Below, piece by piece: positions 52,831 to 63,798 of a stretch of 64,000 bases of DNA (the stretch's first letter is position 1; every line of letters starts with the position of its first letter). Both the position numbers and the translations under genes were made by a program. Below the pieces are notes generated by a model. That model made no database searches and was not told where the DNA came from. It saw only the letters and a program-made list of their open reading frames with translations. This stretch comes from Azospirillum soli (GTDB taxonomy: Bacteria; Pseudomonadota; Alphaproteobacteria; Azospirillales; Azospirillaceae): positions 62,001 through 126,000 of the forward strand of contig NZ_JAGINQ010000001.1 in the NCBI RefSeq assembly GCF_017876165.1, in the 5' to 3' direction.

Positions 52831-54012
52831 GTGCCTGCGCCCATCCGCCCGAAGCTGATCTATCTCGTCACCGAGGACTGGTATTTCTGGTCCCATCGGC
52901 TGCCCATGGCGCGCGCGGCCCGCGACGCCGGGTTCGACGTCGTTGTCGCCACGCGCGTGGACAAGCACGGCGATCGCATCGCGGGCGAGGGCTTCCGCGT
53001 GCTGCCGCTGTCCTGGCAGCGGCGCAGCGTCAACCCGGCCGGCGCCCTGTCCGCCGTGGCCGAGATCGCCGCGCTCTACCGGCGGGAGGCGCCGGACATC
53101 GTCCATCACGTCGCCATGAAGCCGGTGCTGCTGGGCGGGCTGGCCGCCGGGCTGGCCGGGGTGCCGGCGGTGGTCAACGCGCTGACCGGCCTTGGCTCCG
53201 CCTTCATCGGCACCGGTGGGCTGAAGTCCCGCGTCGCCGGGGCGGTGGCGCGCCCGCTGTTGCGCATGGTGCTGCGGCGGTCAAACAGCCTCGCCATCCT
53301 GCAAAACGCCGACGACCAGCGCATGCTGGTGGAGGCCGGGTTGCTGCCGGCCGACCGCTCCTGGATCATTCGCGGGTCCGGCATCGACACGACCCATTAT
53401 CAGGCGCTACCCGAACCGGCCGAGCCGCCGGTGACCATCGGCTGCGTCGCCCGCCTGCTGGCCGACAAGGGCGTCGGGCCGCTGGTCGAGGCGCAGCAAA
53501 GGCTGGTCGCCAAGGGGCTGGACGTGCGGCTGCTGCTGGCCGGGACGCCCGATCCCGAAAACCCGACCTCGGTGACGCAGGAGGAGTTGGACCGCTGGGC
53601 GGCCCTGCCCGGCGTGGAACTGCCGGGGCACATCGCCGACGTGCGCGAGGTGTGGAAGCGCTGCCACATCGCCGTGCTCGCCTCGCGCCGCGAGGGGCTG
53701 CCCAAGAGCCTGCTGGAAGCCGCGGCCTGCGGGCGCGCTATCGTGGCGACGGACGTGCCGGGCTGCCGCGAGGTGGCGCACGCGGGCGAGAACGCCCTGC
53801 TGGTGCCGCCCGACGATCCGGCAGCGCTGGCCGACGCGTTGGAAACCCTGGTGCGGGACACGGCGTTGCGTCGGCGCTTCGGCGCGGCAAGCCGGCGTCT
53901 GGTCGAATCCGACATGGCGTCCGACCGGGTCGGCGCGAAGACCGTCGAGCTTTACCGCACGCTGATCGGATCGGTTGGGCCGGCGGCAAGCCCGGTCGTG
54001 GAGGCGTCATGA
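52831..54012 (+). CDS. GT4-family glycosyltransferase
   Basis: 393 aa. GT-B retaining transferase. LIYLVTEDWYFWSHRLPMARAARDAG is the N-terminal signature of the PglA/EpsD-like group; RGSGIDTTHYQ follows, and VLASRREGLPKSLLEAAACGRAIVATDVPGCREV has the EX7E-like acid pair that binds the sugar nucleotide. Starts at GTG 52831 (or TTG 52813) right after the epimerase gene, and overlaps the next gene by ATGA. Adds a sugar to the undecaprenyl-linked glycan. Confidence 0.9.
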   Translation: MPAPIRPKLIYLVTEDWYFWSHRLPMARAARDAGFDVVVATRVDKHGDRIAGEGFRVLPLSWQRRSVNPAGALSAVAEIAALYRREAPDIVHHVAMKPVLLGGLAAGLAGVPAVVNALTGLGSAFIGTGGLKSRVAGAVARPLLRMVLRRSNSLAILQNADDQRMLVEAGLLPADRSWIIRGSGIDTTHYQALPEPAEPPVTIGCVARLLADKGVGPLVEAQQRLVAKGLDVRLLLAGTPDPENPTSVTQEELDRWAALPGVELPGHIADVREVWKRCHIAVLASRREGLPKSLLEAAACGRAIVATDVPGCREVAHAGENALLVPPDDPAALADALETLVRDTALRRRFGAASRRLVESDMASDRVGAKTVELYRTLIGSVGPAASPVVEAS

Positions 54013-54998
54013 GCAGCCTTCTCGCGCTGTTGGGGACCTTCGCGCTGTCCTGCCTGCTGACCGGGCGGGTGCTGGCCTATCTGCGGTACAAGGCGATTCT
54101 GGACCACCCGAACGACCGGTCCAGCCATTCGATCCCGACGCCGCGCGGCGGTGGATGGGGCGTCATGCTGACCCTGCTGCCCGCCTGGACCCTGATCGCC
54201 GTGGCGACGGGTGGCGTGGCGCAGGCTTTGCCGATCCTGGCGGGTGCGGCGGCGCTGATGGCGATTTCCTGGATCGACGACCGGCGCGGGCTGGGGCCGA
54301 CGCCGCGTTTCCTGACGCAGATCGCGGCGGTGGCGGCGGGCTTGAGCGCCCTGCCGGGCGACGGGCTGGTGTTCCAGGGCCTGCTGCCGCTGTGGGCGGA
54401 CCGCGTGCTGGCAGCCGTCGGTTGGCTGTGGTTCGTCAACCTCTTCAACTTCATGGACGGCATCGACGGGCTGGCCGGCAGCGAGGCCACGACGGTCGGC
54501 ACCGGCTTGGCGCTGGTGGTCGCGGTCGGCGGGCTCGACCCGGCGCTGGGCCTGTACGGGTTGGCGGCGGCAGGGGCGGCGCTGGGCTTCCTGGTGTGGA
54601 ACTGGCACCCGGCCAAGCTCTTCATGGGCGACGTGGGCAGCGTGCCGCTGGGCTTCACGCTCGGCTGGCTGCTGCTGGCGGTGGCGGCGGCCGGTCTGTG
54701 GCCGGCGGCGCTGCTGGTTCCCGCCTACTTCCTGGCGGACGCGACCTTCACGCTGCTGCGCCGTCTGGTCGAGGGCAAGAAGGTCTGGCAGGCGCACCGC
54801 GAGCATTTCTACCAGAAGGCCACCCAGCGGGGCCGCAACCACGCCCAGGTCGTGCGGCTGGTCTTGGTGCTGAACGCCGCGCTGGTGGCGCTGGCGGTGG
54901 TGTCGGTGCAGACCGGTTGGACGGTGCTGCCGGCGGGTGTGGCGGCGGTCGTGCTGCTGCTTGCCCTGCTGGCACGGCCGGTCAAGGCGACGGCGTAG
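54009..54998 (+). CDS. WecA/WbpL-type polyprenyl-phosphate sugar-1-phosphate transferase
   Basis: 329 aa with about ten to eleven membrane helices. Starts surface glycan synthesis by moving a sugar phosphate from UDP-sugar to undecaprenyl phosphate. HPNDRSSHSIPTPRGGGWG is the characteristic loop; AISWIDDRRGLG has the DD metal pair; NLFNFMDGIDGLAG and WHPAKLFMGDVGSVPLGF are catalytic cytoplasmic loops, and a His-rich loop appears in WQAHREHFYQKA. Overlaps the GT4 gene (ATGA). Sugar identity is suggested by neighbours (QuiNAc/FucNAc-type). Confidence 0.93.
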   Translation: MSSLLALLGTFALSCLLTGRVLAYLRYKAILDHPNDRSSHSIPTPRGGGWGVMLTLLPAWTLIAVATGGVAQALPILAGAAALMAISWIDDRRGLGPTPRFLTQIAAVAAGLSALPGDGLVFQGLLPLWADRVLAAVGWLWFVNLFNFMDGIDGLAGSEATTVGTGLALVVAVGGLDPALGLYGLAAAGAALGFLVWNWHPAKLFMGDVGSVPLGFTLGWLLLAVAAAGLWPAALLVPAYFLADATFTLLRRLVEGKKVWQAHREHFYQKATQRGRNHAQVVRLVLVLNAALVALAVVSVQTGWTVLPAGVAAVVLLLALLARPVKATA

Positions 54999-55952
54999 AT
55001 GCGAATTCTGGTCACGGGCCCCAACGGGTTTGTCGGACGGACGGTGGTGCCGCTGCTGATCGAGCGCGGCCACACGATCCGCGCCGTGGTGCGCAAGCCC
55101 GACACGGCGGTTCCGGGCGTGGAAGACGTGGTGGCCATCGGCGACATCGGCCCGACGACGAACTGGGGCCACGCGCTGGACGGCATGGAGGCGGTGGTGC
55201 ATCTGGCCGCCCGCGTCCACGTCATGCGCGATACGGTGACGGACCCGCTGGCCGCCTTCCGCCGGGTGAACACCGCCGGCACCTGCGTGCTGGCCGAGGC
55301 GGCGGCGGTCGCCGGGGTGAAGCGCCTGATCTATCTCAGCAGCGTCAAGGCCCTGGCCGACGAGAGCCGGGACGAGGAACTGAGCGAGGTCACCGAACCC
55401 GACCCGCATTCCCCCTACGGCATTTCGAAGCTGGAGGCCGAGCGGGCGCTGGCCGAAATCTCCACCCGCACGGGGCTGGAGGTGGTGGTGATCCGCCCGC
55501 CGTTGGTCTACGGCCCCGGCGTCGGTGGCAATTTCCGCACTCTGCTGAAGGCGGTGGACCGGGGCATTCCGCTGCCGCTGGGGGCGCTGGAGAACCGGCG
55601 CAGCCTGATCTACGTCGGCAATCTGGCGGACGCCATCCGCGAATGCCTGACCCACCCGCAGGCGGCCGGCGGGCGTTTCCTGGTCCATGACGGCCGCCCG
55701 ATGTCCACGGCGGAGCTGGTGCGCGCCATCGCCGACGCGCTGGGCAAGCCGGCGCGCCTGCTGCCGGTGCCGCCGTCCATGCTGGCGCTGGGCGCCCGGC
55801 TGCTGCGGCGCGGAGCGATGTTCGACCGCGTTGCCGGGTCGCTGGTGGTCGACGACGGCGCCATTCGCCGGGCGCTGAACTGGCGCCCGCCCTATTATCC
55901 GGCGTACGGCTTGCGCCAGACCGCCGAATGGTTCAAAGCTTCGCGCGGCTAA
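54999..55952 (+). CDS. NAD-dependent epimerase/reductase (WbpK/WreQ-like)
   Basis: 317 aa. SDR enzyme; ILVTGPNGFVGRTVVPLL, RVHVMRD, YLSSVKALADES and YGISKLEAE (catalytic YxxxK). Relatives reduce UDP-4-keto-6-deoxy-HexNAc made by the next gene's product, yielding QuiNAc or FucNAc. It begins immediately after the stop of the transferase gene (no gap) and is followed after 34 bases by the dehydratase. Called from motifs and context; a plain 4-epimerase is the alternative. Confidence 0.88.
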   Translation: MRILVTGPNGFVGRTVVPLLIERGHTIRAVVRKPDTAVPGVEDVVAIGDIGPTTNWGHALDGMEAVVHLAARVHVMRDTVTDPLAAFRRVNTAGTCVLAEAAAVAGVKRLIYLSSVKALADESRDEELSEVTEPDPHSPYGISKLEAERALAEISTRTGLEVVVIRPPLVYGPGVGGNFRTLLKAVDRGIPLPLGALENRRSLIYVGNLADAIRECLTHPQAAGGRFLVHDGRPMSTAELVRAIADALGKPARLLPVPPSMLALGARLLRRGAMFDRVAGSLVVDDGAIRRALNWRPPYYPAYGLRQTAEWFKASRG

Positions 55953-55986
55953 GCCGCCCAAAGTCTTCGGTTTAAGGTTGAAGCGC

Positions 55987-57918
55987 ATGCGCATCCCGTC
56001 CCCGCGGGCGTTCCTTGTCTACCTGCACGATCTGGCGATGACCGGCATCGCACTGGTGGTGGCGCTTTACTTGCGCGTCGGCGCCCAGGCGTTCGACCAG
56101 TTCCGCGATCCGCTGATCATCGGCCTGCCGATCCTTGTGGCGATCGCCGCCGTGGTGTTCCGCCTGTCCGGCCTGTACCGGGGCATCTGGCGGTACGCGT
56201 CGGTCCCCGACCTGTCCACGCTGCTGCGGGCGGTGTCGGTGGTGGTGCTCTGCTTCTTGCTGGTCCTGTTCATGGCCACGCGGCTGGAGTCCCTGCCCCG
56301 CTCCCTGCCGGTGATCCTGTGGTTCGTGATGGTGGTGGTGCTGGGCGGGCCGCGCTTCGCCTACCGCCTCTTCAAGGACCGCCGGCTGGGCCACCACGTC
56401 ATGGCCGACGACACGCCGCGCATTCCGGTGCTGCTGCTGGGTGTCGGGGATTCGGCGGAACTGTTCATCCGCTCGCTCGACCAGAATGCCGGTGCCGCCT
56501 ACCGGGTCGTCGGCATCCTCGACGAGAAGGACCGGCGCGTCGGCCACGCTGTCCGGGGCGTTCCCGTGCTGGGCGGTCCCGACGACCTGCCGCGCCTCGT
56601 GGAGGAGCTGGAGCGCAAGGGCGACCGCCCGCAGCGCCTGATCGTCACCAAGGGCCAGAACGAAATCCCCGGCGCCCTTCTGCGCGAGCTTCTGGACCAG
56701 GCCGAGTCCCTGGGCCTCGTCCTGTCGCGCCTGCCGAGCCTGACGGAGTTCAAGTCGGCGCTGGGCGAAGGCAAGATCGAGGTGCGCCCGATCGCGCTGG
56801 AGGATCTGCTGGGCCGTCCCCAGGCGGTGCTGGACCGGGGCGCCATCGCCAGCCTCGTCACCGGCCGCCGCGTGGTGGTGACCGGAGCCGGCGGCACCAT
56901 CGGCAGCGAGCTGGTGCGCCAGATCGCCGCGCTCGGCCCGGAAACGCTGGTTCTGGTCGATGCGGGCGAGTTCAACCTCTACAGCATCGAGATGGAGATC
57001 CGGGAGCGTTTCCCCGCGCTCGACCTCCACGCCGTGATCGCCGACGTGCGCGACCGCGACCGCATCTTCCGCCTGTTCCAAGACAAGCGCCCGGCCATGG
57101 TGTTCCACGCCGCCGCGCTGAAGCACGTGCCGCTGGTGGAGGCCAACCCGACCGAGGGCGCCCTGACCAACATCATCGGCACGCGCAACGTGGCCGACGC
57201 GGCGCGGGCCGGCGGTTGTCAGGCGATGGTGCTGATCTCCACCGACAAGGCGATCCGCCCGACCAGCGTCATGGGCGCCACCAAGCGTTTCGCCGAGTGC
57301 TATTGCCAGGCGCTGGACGTGCTGCCGCCGCGCGATGGGACGGAGACGGCAACGCGCTACATGACCGTGCGCTTCGGCAACGTGCTGGGCTCCTCGGGCT
57401 CCGTGGTGCCTCTGTTCACGCGCCAGCTCGCCAAGGGTGGGCCGCTGACCGTCACGCACCCGGACATGCGCCGCTATTTCATGACCGTGCGCGAGGCGGT
57501 GGAGCTGGTGCTGCAAGCCTCGGCCCACGGCGTGGCGCGGGCGGAGGAGCGCGGCAAGGTGCTGGTGCTGGACATGGGCGAGCCGGTGAAGATCCTGGAT
57601 CTCGCCCGCCAGATGATCCGGCTGGCCGGCTACCGCCCCGGCGAGGACATCAAGATCGAGTTTTCCGGCCTGCGCCCCGGCGAGAAGCTGTTCGAGGAAA
57701 TCCTGACCAGCGCCGAGGCGCCGTCGCGCACCGAGGCGGACGGCGTCTTCCTGGCCTCACCGCGCGTCATTGACTACGCGCTCATCAACCGGGCGCTGGG
57801 CGAGATGGAAGCGGCGGCGCGGGCCGGCGATGCGGACCGCGTGATGACGATCCTGTCCAACATCGTCCCCGATTTCCGGGCCGAAGAGGTGCTGCCGCAG
57901 GTCGGCACGCAGGGTTGA
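55987..57918 (+). CDS. Membrane UDP-HexNAc 4,6-dehydratase (WbpM/CapD family)
   Basis: 643 aa. Four N-terminal membrane helices (about 10-125), a first Rossmann-like domain (VLLLGVGDSAELFIRSL, about 155-260), then the catalytic SDR domain from about 300: VVVTGAGGTIGSELVRQI, LVDAGEFNLYSIEMEI, AAALKHVPLVEANP, and TDKAIRPTSVMGATKRF. The catalytic Tyr of ordinary SDRs is Met here (SVMGATK), which is normal for the large WbpM group. Makes UDP-4-keto-6-deoxy-GlcNAc. Start at ATG 55987 with AAGG upstream; TTG 55978 is possible. Confidence 0.93.
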   Translation: MRIPSPRAFLVYLHDLAMTGIALVVALYLRVGAQAFDQFRDPLIIGLPILVAIAAVVFRLSGLYRGIWRYASVPDLSTLLRAVSVVVLCFLLVLFMATRLESLPRSLPVILWFVMVVVLGGPRFAYRLFKDRRLGHHVMADDTPRIPVLLLGVGDSAELFIRSLDQNAGAAYRVVGILDEKDRRVGHAVRGVPVLGGPDDLPRLVEELERKGDRPQRLIVTKGQNEIPGALLRELLDQAESLGLVLSRLPSLTEFKSALGEGKIEVRPIALEDLLGRPQAVLDRGAIASLVTGRRVVVTGAGGTIGSELVRQIAALGPETLVLVDAGEFNLYSIEMEIRERFPALDLHAVIADVRDRDRIFRLFQDKRPAMVFHAAALKHVPLVEANPTEGALTNIIGTRNVADAARAGGCQAMVLISTDKAIRPTSVMGATKRFAECYCQALDVLPPRDGTETATRYMTVRFGNVLGSSGSVVPLFTRQLAKGGPLTVTHPDMRRYFMTVREAVELVLQASAHGVARAEERGKVLVLDMGEPVKILDLARQMIRLAGYRPGEDIKIEFSGLRPGEKLFEEILTSAEAPSRTEADGVFLASPRVIDYALINRALGEMEAAARAGDADRVMTILSNIVPDFRAEEVLPQVGTQG

Positions 57919-58078
57919 GCGGACGCTGTGCGGCGGAATGCATTTTTATCGTCGAAAGGCGTGCTTCCCCGCTTGCATCGGCCGAAAGCCTGTCGTATAA
58001 CCCGCGCCACTTCGACGGGCCGCCACGGCGGCCAACGTTGAACGGCCGAAGCGACACAGTTGATCGCCCGGTCCCGGC

Positions 58079-58153
<75 letters not shown>

Positions 58154-58599
58154 TCCCCCTTCTCCCCCGTCTCTTTCAAACTGACCGTCTCTGCGGCGCC
58201 CGTTGACTGCGCGCGGAGCGGTGTTTGCCTTTGCGAGGGCTTGGCTGCTCTTGCAGCCGGGAGCTTCAGAAAGGCGAACGCCGGCGCCCGCGCAGCGAAT
58301 GCCGTGCGATGACGGCACCGGTGCGCCAACGCAGCAGGGCGCTACACAGGGCGCTCTCCAGCACCACCAGAGCGTCCAGCGCGGCGCAGGCGTGTGACCC
58401 GCGCCGAGCCTCTTTGGACGCCGCCTGAACGGCCTGCGCACCGCCGCGAGCCACCATTCCCCCACACGCGCCTCAGCCCAACCCCGGCTGCGCACGGCCC
58501 CACCCTGTCCCTCATCCCCGGTGCGAGCGCGCGTGGACGGACGCAGCCTTCCGCCGATCGACATGCGCAGGGGGCGGATTCACGGGCACCACGCCCTCA
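58154..58599. other. Gene-free region between tRNA-Thr and ftsH terminator
   Basis: Open frames here are short or run into the tRNA antisense and have no family resemblance. I see only G+C-rich spacer; nothing functional recognised. Confidence 0.6.
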
Positions 58600-58630
58600 A
58601 AAGAAAACCGGCGCCCCGAGGGGCGCCGGT
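58600..58630 (-). terminator. Rho-independent terminator of ftsH
   Basis: On the minus strand, ACCGGCGCCCC pairs with GGGGCGCCGGT (58607-58617 with 58620-58630, top pair open for the loop), followed by a T-rich run (TTTTCTTTT). It sits 38 bases past the ftsH stop. Confidence 0.8.
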
Positions 58631-58667
58631 CGTCTTGGTTCGCTCTTGGTCCGCGTCGCAGAGGCCG

Positions 58668-60611
<1,944 letters not shown>

Positions 60612-60694
60612 GTCAAAAGCCTTTCTGCGAACCCAGCGCCGATTGGTACGCCGAAACGTGGCCCACCCCCCGGTCTTTCGGGCACGTTCCCAGA

Positions 60695-62056
60695 TTAAAT
60701 AATGCCGCCCCCGGCCGAAACAACCGGAAAAGCTGGCCCTGCCAGCGGCACCGCCGGAGTAAACGCCGCCTCAGCCGTAAGGGTACTTTCCGTTGCAAGA
60801 AAGCCGAGGCTCGGCACCGCCGCCAGCCCCCTTTCGCCCCACAGCGCCGGCAGCGATTCGCGCGCCGGTTCGGGCAGGCGGAGCGCCGCCGATGCCGGCT
60901 TCGCATCCCGCACCGCGCGCCACCCCTCGGCCCCCAACCGGGCGACGGTGAGACGGTTACCCTGCCCCGCCGCCAGCCGCACCGTGAAGCGGCGATCCCA
61001 CCAGACCGACTCGCCGGGACCGATGGCCCTGCGTTCGTCGGCACCGGCCGGTTCGCGGGCGATCAGCAGCGCGCCGCGCCGCGACAGCACACGGCAGCCG
61101 CCGAGGGTGCGCCCGGTGGGCAATCCGCCCGCCACCTCGGCGAACAGGCGCTCCGACGCTTCCGCTTTTGGCGGATAGGGCGCGCCGCCGACCACGAGCA
61201 GGCAGCGGACGAGCGCGCGCAGCCCCAGTTCCTCGGGCGCGGCGAGCAGCGGTGTGGGATCCAGGCGAATCCAGCCCTCGGGATGGATCTCCGCCGCCTC
61301 GGCCAGCAAACCGGCAGTGGCGGTTTCCAGCGCGGCGCGGGCGCGGGCGGCGCGACGGGCGGTGTCGGCGAGCCGTTCCGAGTCCAACCCTTCGGCGCCC
61401 AGCGCGTCTTGGGCCGCGCGCAGGCGGGCGCGGGCAAAGGCCGGGTTGCGATTGGACGGATCCTCGATCCAGTCCTGCCCGAAGGCTTGGCAAGTCGCGA
61501 CGAGCCGTGCGTGCGGCAGATCGAGCAAGGGACGGATCAGCCGAACGCCGCCATCGGCCCGCACCGGCGCCATGCCGGCCAGACCGTCGATGCCCGAGCC
61601 GCGCGCGAAGCGCAGCAGCACCGTTTCCGCCTGATCGTCGCGGTGGTGGGCGAGCGCCAGATGCAGGATGCCTTCCGCTTGGCAGCAGGCTGCCAACAGG
61701 CGGTGCCGCGCGGCGCGTGCCGCCGCCTGGATGCCGGTGGAGGGCTTTTCCCCTTCCCAGCGCAGGATGCGGTGTTCAATGCCGCGCGCGGCGAGCCAGT
61801 GCCCCACCCGTTCGGCCTCGTCCGCCGACTCCGGGCGCAGGCCATGATCCACGGTCAGAGCCAGGATGGATCCGCCCTGCTCGGCCGCCCAGCCGTGCGC
61901 CAGCAGGGCGAGCCCCAGACTGTCGGCGCCCCCCGACACCGCCACGGCAGCAAGGCGCGGCCCCGACTCGAAGCCGCCCAGCCGCGTCATGCGGTCGGCG
62001 AACTCGGCACCGGAGATCGGGGCGGGAATGGGTGAAGACGAACTCAGGCCGGGCAA
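60695..62056 (-). CDS. tilS: tRNA(Ile)-lysidine synthetase
   Basis: 453 aa. Adds lysine to C34 of tRNA-Ile(CAU), changing its reading from AUG to AUA; essential. PP-loop [35 protein letters not shown] and [45 protein letters not shown], and [18 protein letters not shown]. The start is uncertain: I take TTG at 62056, inside the end of cpoB, because residues like [11 protein letters not shown] belong to the family N-terminus; ATG at 61990 would remove them. The larger open frame up to 62911 is cpoB in another frame. Confidence 0.9.
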   Translation of the reverse strand: MPGLSSSSPIPAPISGAEFADRMTRLGGFESGPRLAAVAVSGGADSLGLALLAHGWAAEQGGSILALTVDHGLRPESADEAERVGHWLAARGIEHRILRWEGEKPSTGIQAAARAARHRLLAACCQAEGILHLALAHHRDDQAETVLLRFARGSGIDGLAGMAPVRADGGVRLIRPLLDLPHARLVATCQAFGQDWIEDPSNRNPAFARARLRAAQDALGAEGLDSERLADTARRAARARAALETATAGLLAEAAEIHPEGWIRLDPTPLLAAPEELGLRALVRCLLVVGGAPYPPKAEASERLFAEVAGGLPTGRTLGGCRVLSRRGALLIAREPAGADERRAIGPGESVWWDRRFTVRLAAGQGNRLTVARLGAEGWRAVRDAKPASAALRLPEPARESLPALWGERGLAAVPSLGFLATESTLTAEAAFTPAVPLAGPAFPVVSAGGGII

Positions 62057-62958
62057 TTCAGGCGCTTGCGCTCCGTATCGGCGCGGCGCTTCACGCTGGC
62101 CGACGCTTCGGGGAACTTGGTGATGAGCTGGTTGAAGGCCGTGCAGGCGTCCTTCTTCTGGTTCAGCTGCTGCAGGGACATGCCGAGCTTCAGCAGATTG
62201 TCCGCCGCTTTGGAGTTCTTCGGGTACTTCTGCACGCCCTCGGCGAAGGCCATAGCAGCCTCGGCGAATTTGTTGCGGACGTAGTAGGACTCGCCCAGCC
62301 AATACTGCGCGTTGCCGGCCAGCTGGTGGCCCTTGTTCTTGGCCAGGAACTCCTGGAATGCCTTTTCCGCCTTTTCGTATTCCGTCTGGCGCAGCAGTTC
62401 GAAGGCGTGCTCGTACTGCTTGTCCGGGCTGGCGTTGGCCGGCAGCGCGGTGACCGACGCGGTCTTGGTCGGCTTTTCCGCCGGGGTTTCCGGCTTCTCT
62501 GCGGCCTTTTCCGTCGCTTTGGCCGACGGGGCCGGCGCTGCGGCGGACGGAGCCGCGCCCTTCGGCGCGCCGAACGCGTCGGTGGCGCCACCGCCCTTCG
62601 ACTCCAGTTCCTTCAGGCGGAAGTCGATGTCGCTGTTCACCCGCTCCAGCCGGTCCTTCAACTGGGTGACCTGATAGGTCGATTCCTCGTAGCGGCCGGT
62701 CAGTTCCGAAATGGCGCGCTCCAGGCGCTGCAACCGGATTTCGAAGTCGGCGGCCAGCGACGGCGCCATCTCGGCGGTCTGGTTCCAGTTGTTCGAACGC
62801 GGAGTGGCCTGCGCCACCTCGATCCGGCCACCCAACGCGGCAACCCCCGACTCCAGCCGTTCCAGCCGGTCCTGCATCGAAACGGTCTGGGCGTACACGG
62901 AACCGCTGCACAGAAGGCCGCCAAGCAGCAGAGCAGCAAAGGAAGACGTCTTGGTCAT
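62044..62958 (-). CDS. cpoB: Tol-Pal system coordinator CpoB (YbgF)
   Basis: 304 aa. Periplasmic protein that links Tol energy to peptidoglycan synthesis during division. Signal peptide MTKTSSFAALLLGGLLCSGSVYAQ, a coiled coil at about 30-125 (VSMQDRLERLESGVAALGG and YEESTYQVTQLKDRLERVNSDIDFRLKELE), an Ala/Pro/Lys linker (about 135-180), and a TPR-like C-terminal domain (YEHAFELLRQTEYEKAEKAFQEFLAKN, WLGESYYVRNKFAEAAMAF). Start is the ATG of the signal peptide. It overlaps the tilS start. Confidence 0.93.
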   Translation of the reverse strand: MTKTSSFAALLLGGLLCSGSVYAQTVSMQDRLERLESGVAALGGRIEVAQATPRSNNWNQTAEMAPSLAADFEIRLQRLERAISELTGRYEESTYQVTQLKDRLERVNSDIDFRLKELESKGGGATDAFGAPKGAAPSAAAPAPSAKATEKAAEKPETPAEKPTKTASVTALPANASPDKQYEHAFELLRQTEYEKAEKAFQEFLAKNKGHQLAGNAQYWLGESYYVRNKFAEAAMAFAEGVQKYPKNSKAADNLLKLGMSLQQLNQKKDACTAFNQLITKFPEASASVKRRADTERKRLNCPA

Positions 62959-63117
62959 GGGTGGTGTCCTGTACAGGCGGGCCATACCATCGCGGGAAAC
63001 GGGCCGTCGCGAAAGGCGTAACCGGCCAAGCGGGCGAAACTATGGCGGCTGTTTACCAGAAGAACGCGCGCCTTGCACGGTGGTGATTTGAGGCTCTACC
63101 GCAAAACCCGAACAAAG

Positions 63118-63152
63118 AAAAAGCCGCTCCGGATCACTCCGGAGCGGCTTTT
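63118..63152 (-). terminator. Rho-independent terminator after pal
   Basis: GCCGCTCCGGA (63123-63133), loop TCAC, TCCGGAGCGGC (63138-63148), flanked by AAAAA and TTTT. On the minus strand it ends in TTTTTCTTT, so tolB-pal transcription should stop, at least in part, before cpoB. It is symmetric enough to work in both directions. Confidence 0.88.
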
Positions 63153-63176
63153 CCGCGACCCGTATGGGTGCCGTCG

Positions 63177-63650
63177 TTAGTCGACGACGGTCACGCCACG
63201 GCGGTTCTGGGCCCAGGCGGCCTCGTTCGAACCGAGGACGGCCGGCTTCTCCTTGCCGTAGGAGACGACCTTGACGCGCTGCGGGTTCACACCGGCGGCG
63301 GCCAGGTAGTTCTTCACGGAGTTCGCACGACGCTCACCCAGGGCGAGGTTGTACTCGCGGGTGCCGCGCTCGTCGGCGTGGCCCTCGACCGTCACGGTGA
63401 CGTTCGAGTACTGCTTCAGCCACGAGGTCTGACGGTCCAGGGTGGCGCGAGCCTCCGGAGTCAGGTCGTAACGGTCCAGACCGAAGAAGACGCGGTCGCC
63501 GACGTTGACGACCAGGTCTTCCTGCGAGCCCGGACGGATGGAGCTGGTCTGCGTGCCGGTGCCAGCGGCGTTGCCCGCGTCCTTCGGAGCGGTTTCGCAA
63601 GCGGCAACCAGGGCAACGGCGGCGATCAGGCTCAGATACTTAATGCGCAT
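63177..63650 (-). CDS. pal: Peptidoglycan-associated lipoprotein Pal
   Basis: 157 aa. Outer-membrane lipoprotein that binds peptidoglycan and TolB. Lipobox VAAC with Cys at 18; Ser/Thr-rich linker; OmpA-like domain from about 50 with VGDRVFFGLDRYDLTPEARATLDRQ, TVEGHADERGTREYNLALGERRANSVKNYL (Asp and Arg that hold diaminopimelate) and VKVVSYGKEKP. The start at MRIKYL is chosen over eight further codons. tolB is immediately upstream on the same strand. Confidence 0.96.
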   Translation of the reverse strand: MRIKYLSLIAAVALVAACETAPKDAGNAAGTGTQTSSIRPGSQEDLVVNVGDRVFFGLDRYDLTPEARATLDRQTSWLKQYSNVTVTVEGHADERGTREYNLALGERRANSVKNYLAAAGVNPQRVKVVSYGKEKPAVLGSNEAAWAQNRRGVTVVD

Positions 63651-63798
63651 GTCTAATGACCCCCTAAGCGACACTCGATGTTATGGCCGGATTATGAAGC
63701 TGAAGCGACGCCGACTTCCGCCAGACCCCGACGGAAATGCGAACTTCCGACCTTCGTCTTAAGCGTCGCTCTTGCGCGCGCAAAATAGGGCTAGTCCA

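Noticed and set aside
53952-55994. A 680-codon frame antisense to the glycan genes, and similar long antisense frames at 5042-6367 and 45755-47167
   Set aside because: All are shadows of G+C-rich genes; composition is Arg/Gln/His-rich and no start or binding site is convincing.
60695-62911. A 738-codon frame as a fused TilS protein
   Set aside because: The upstream 280 codons are cpoB read out of frame; TilS begins near 62056.
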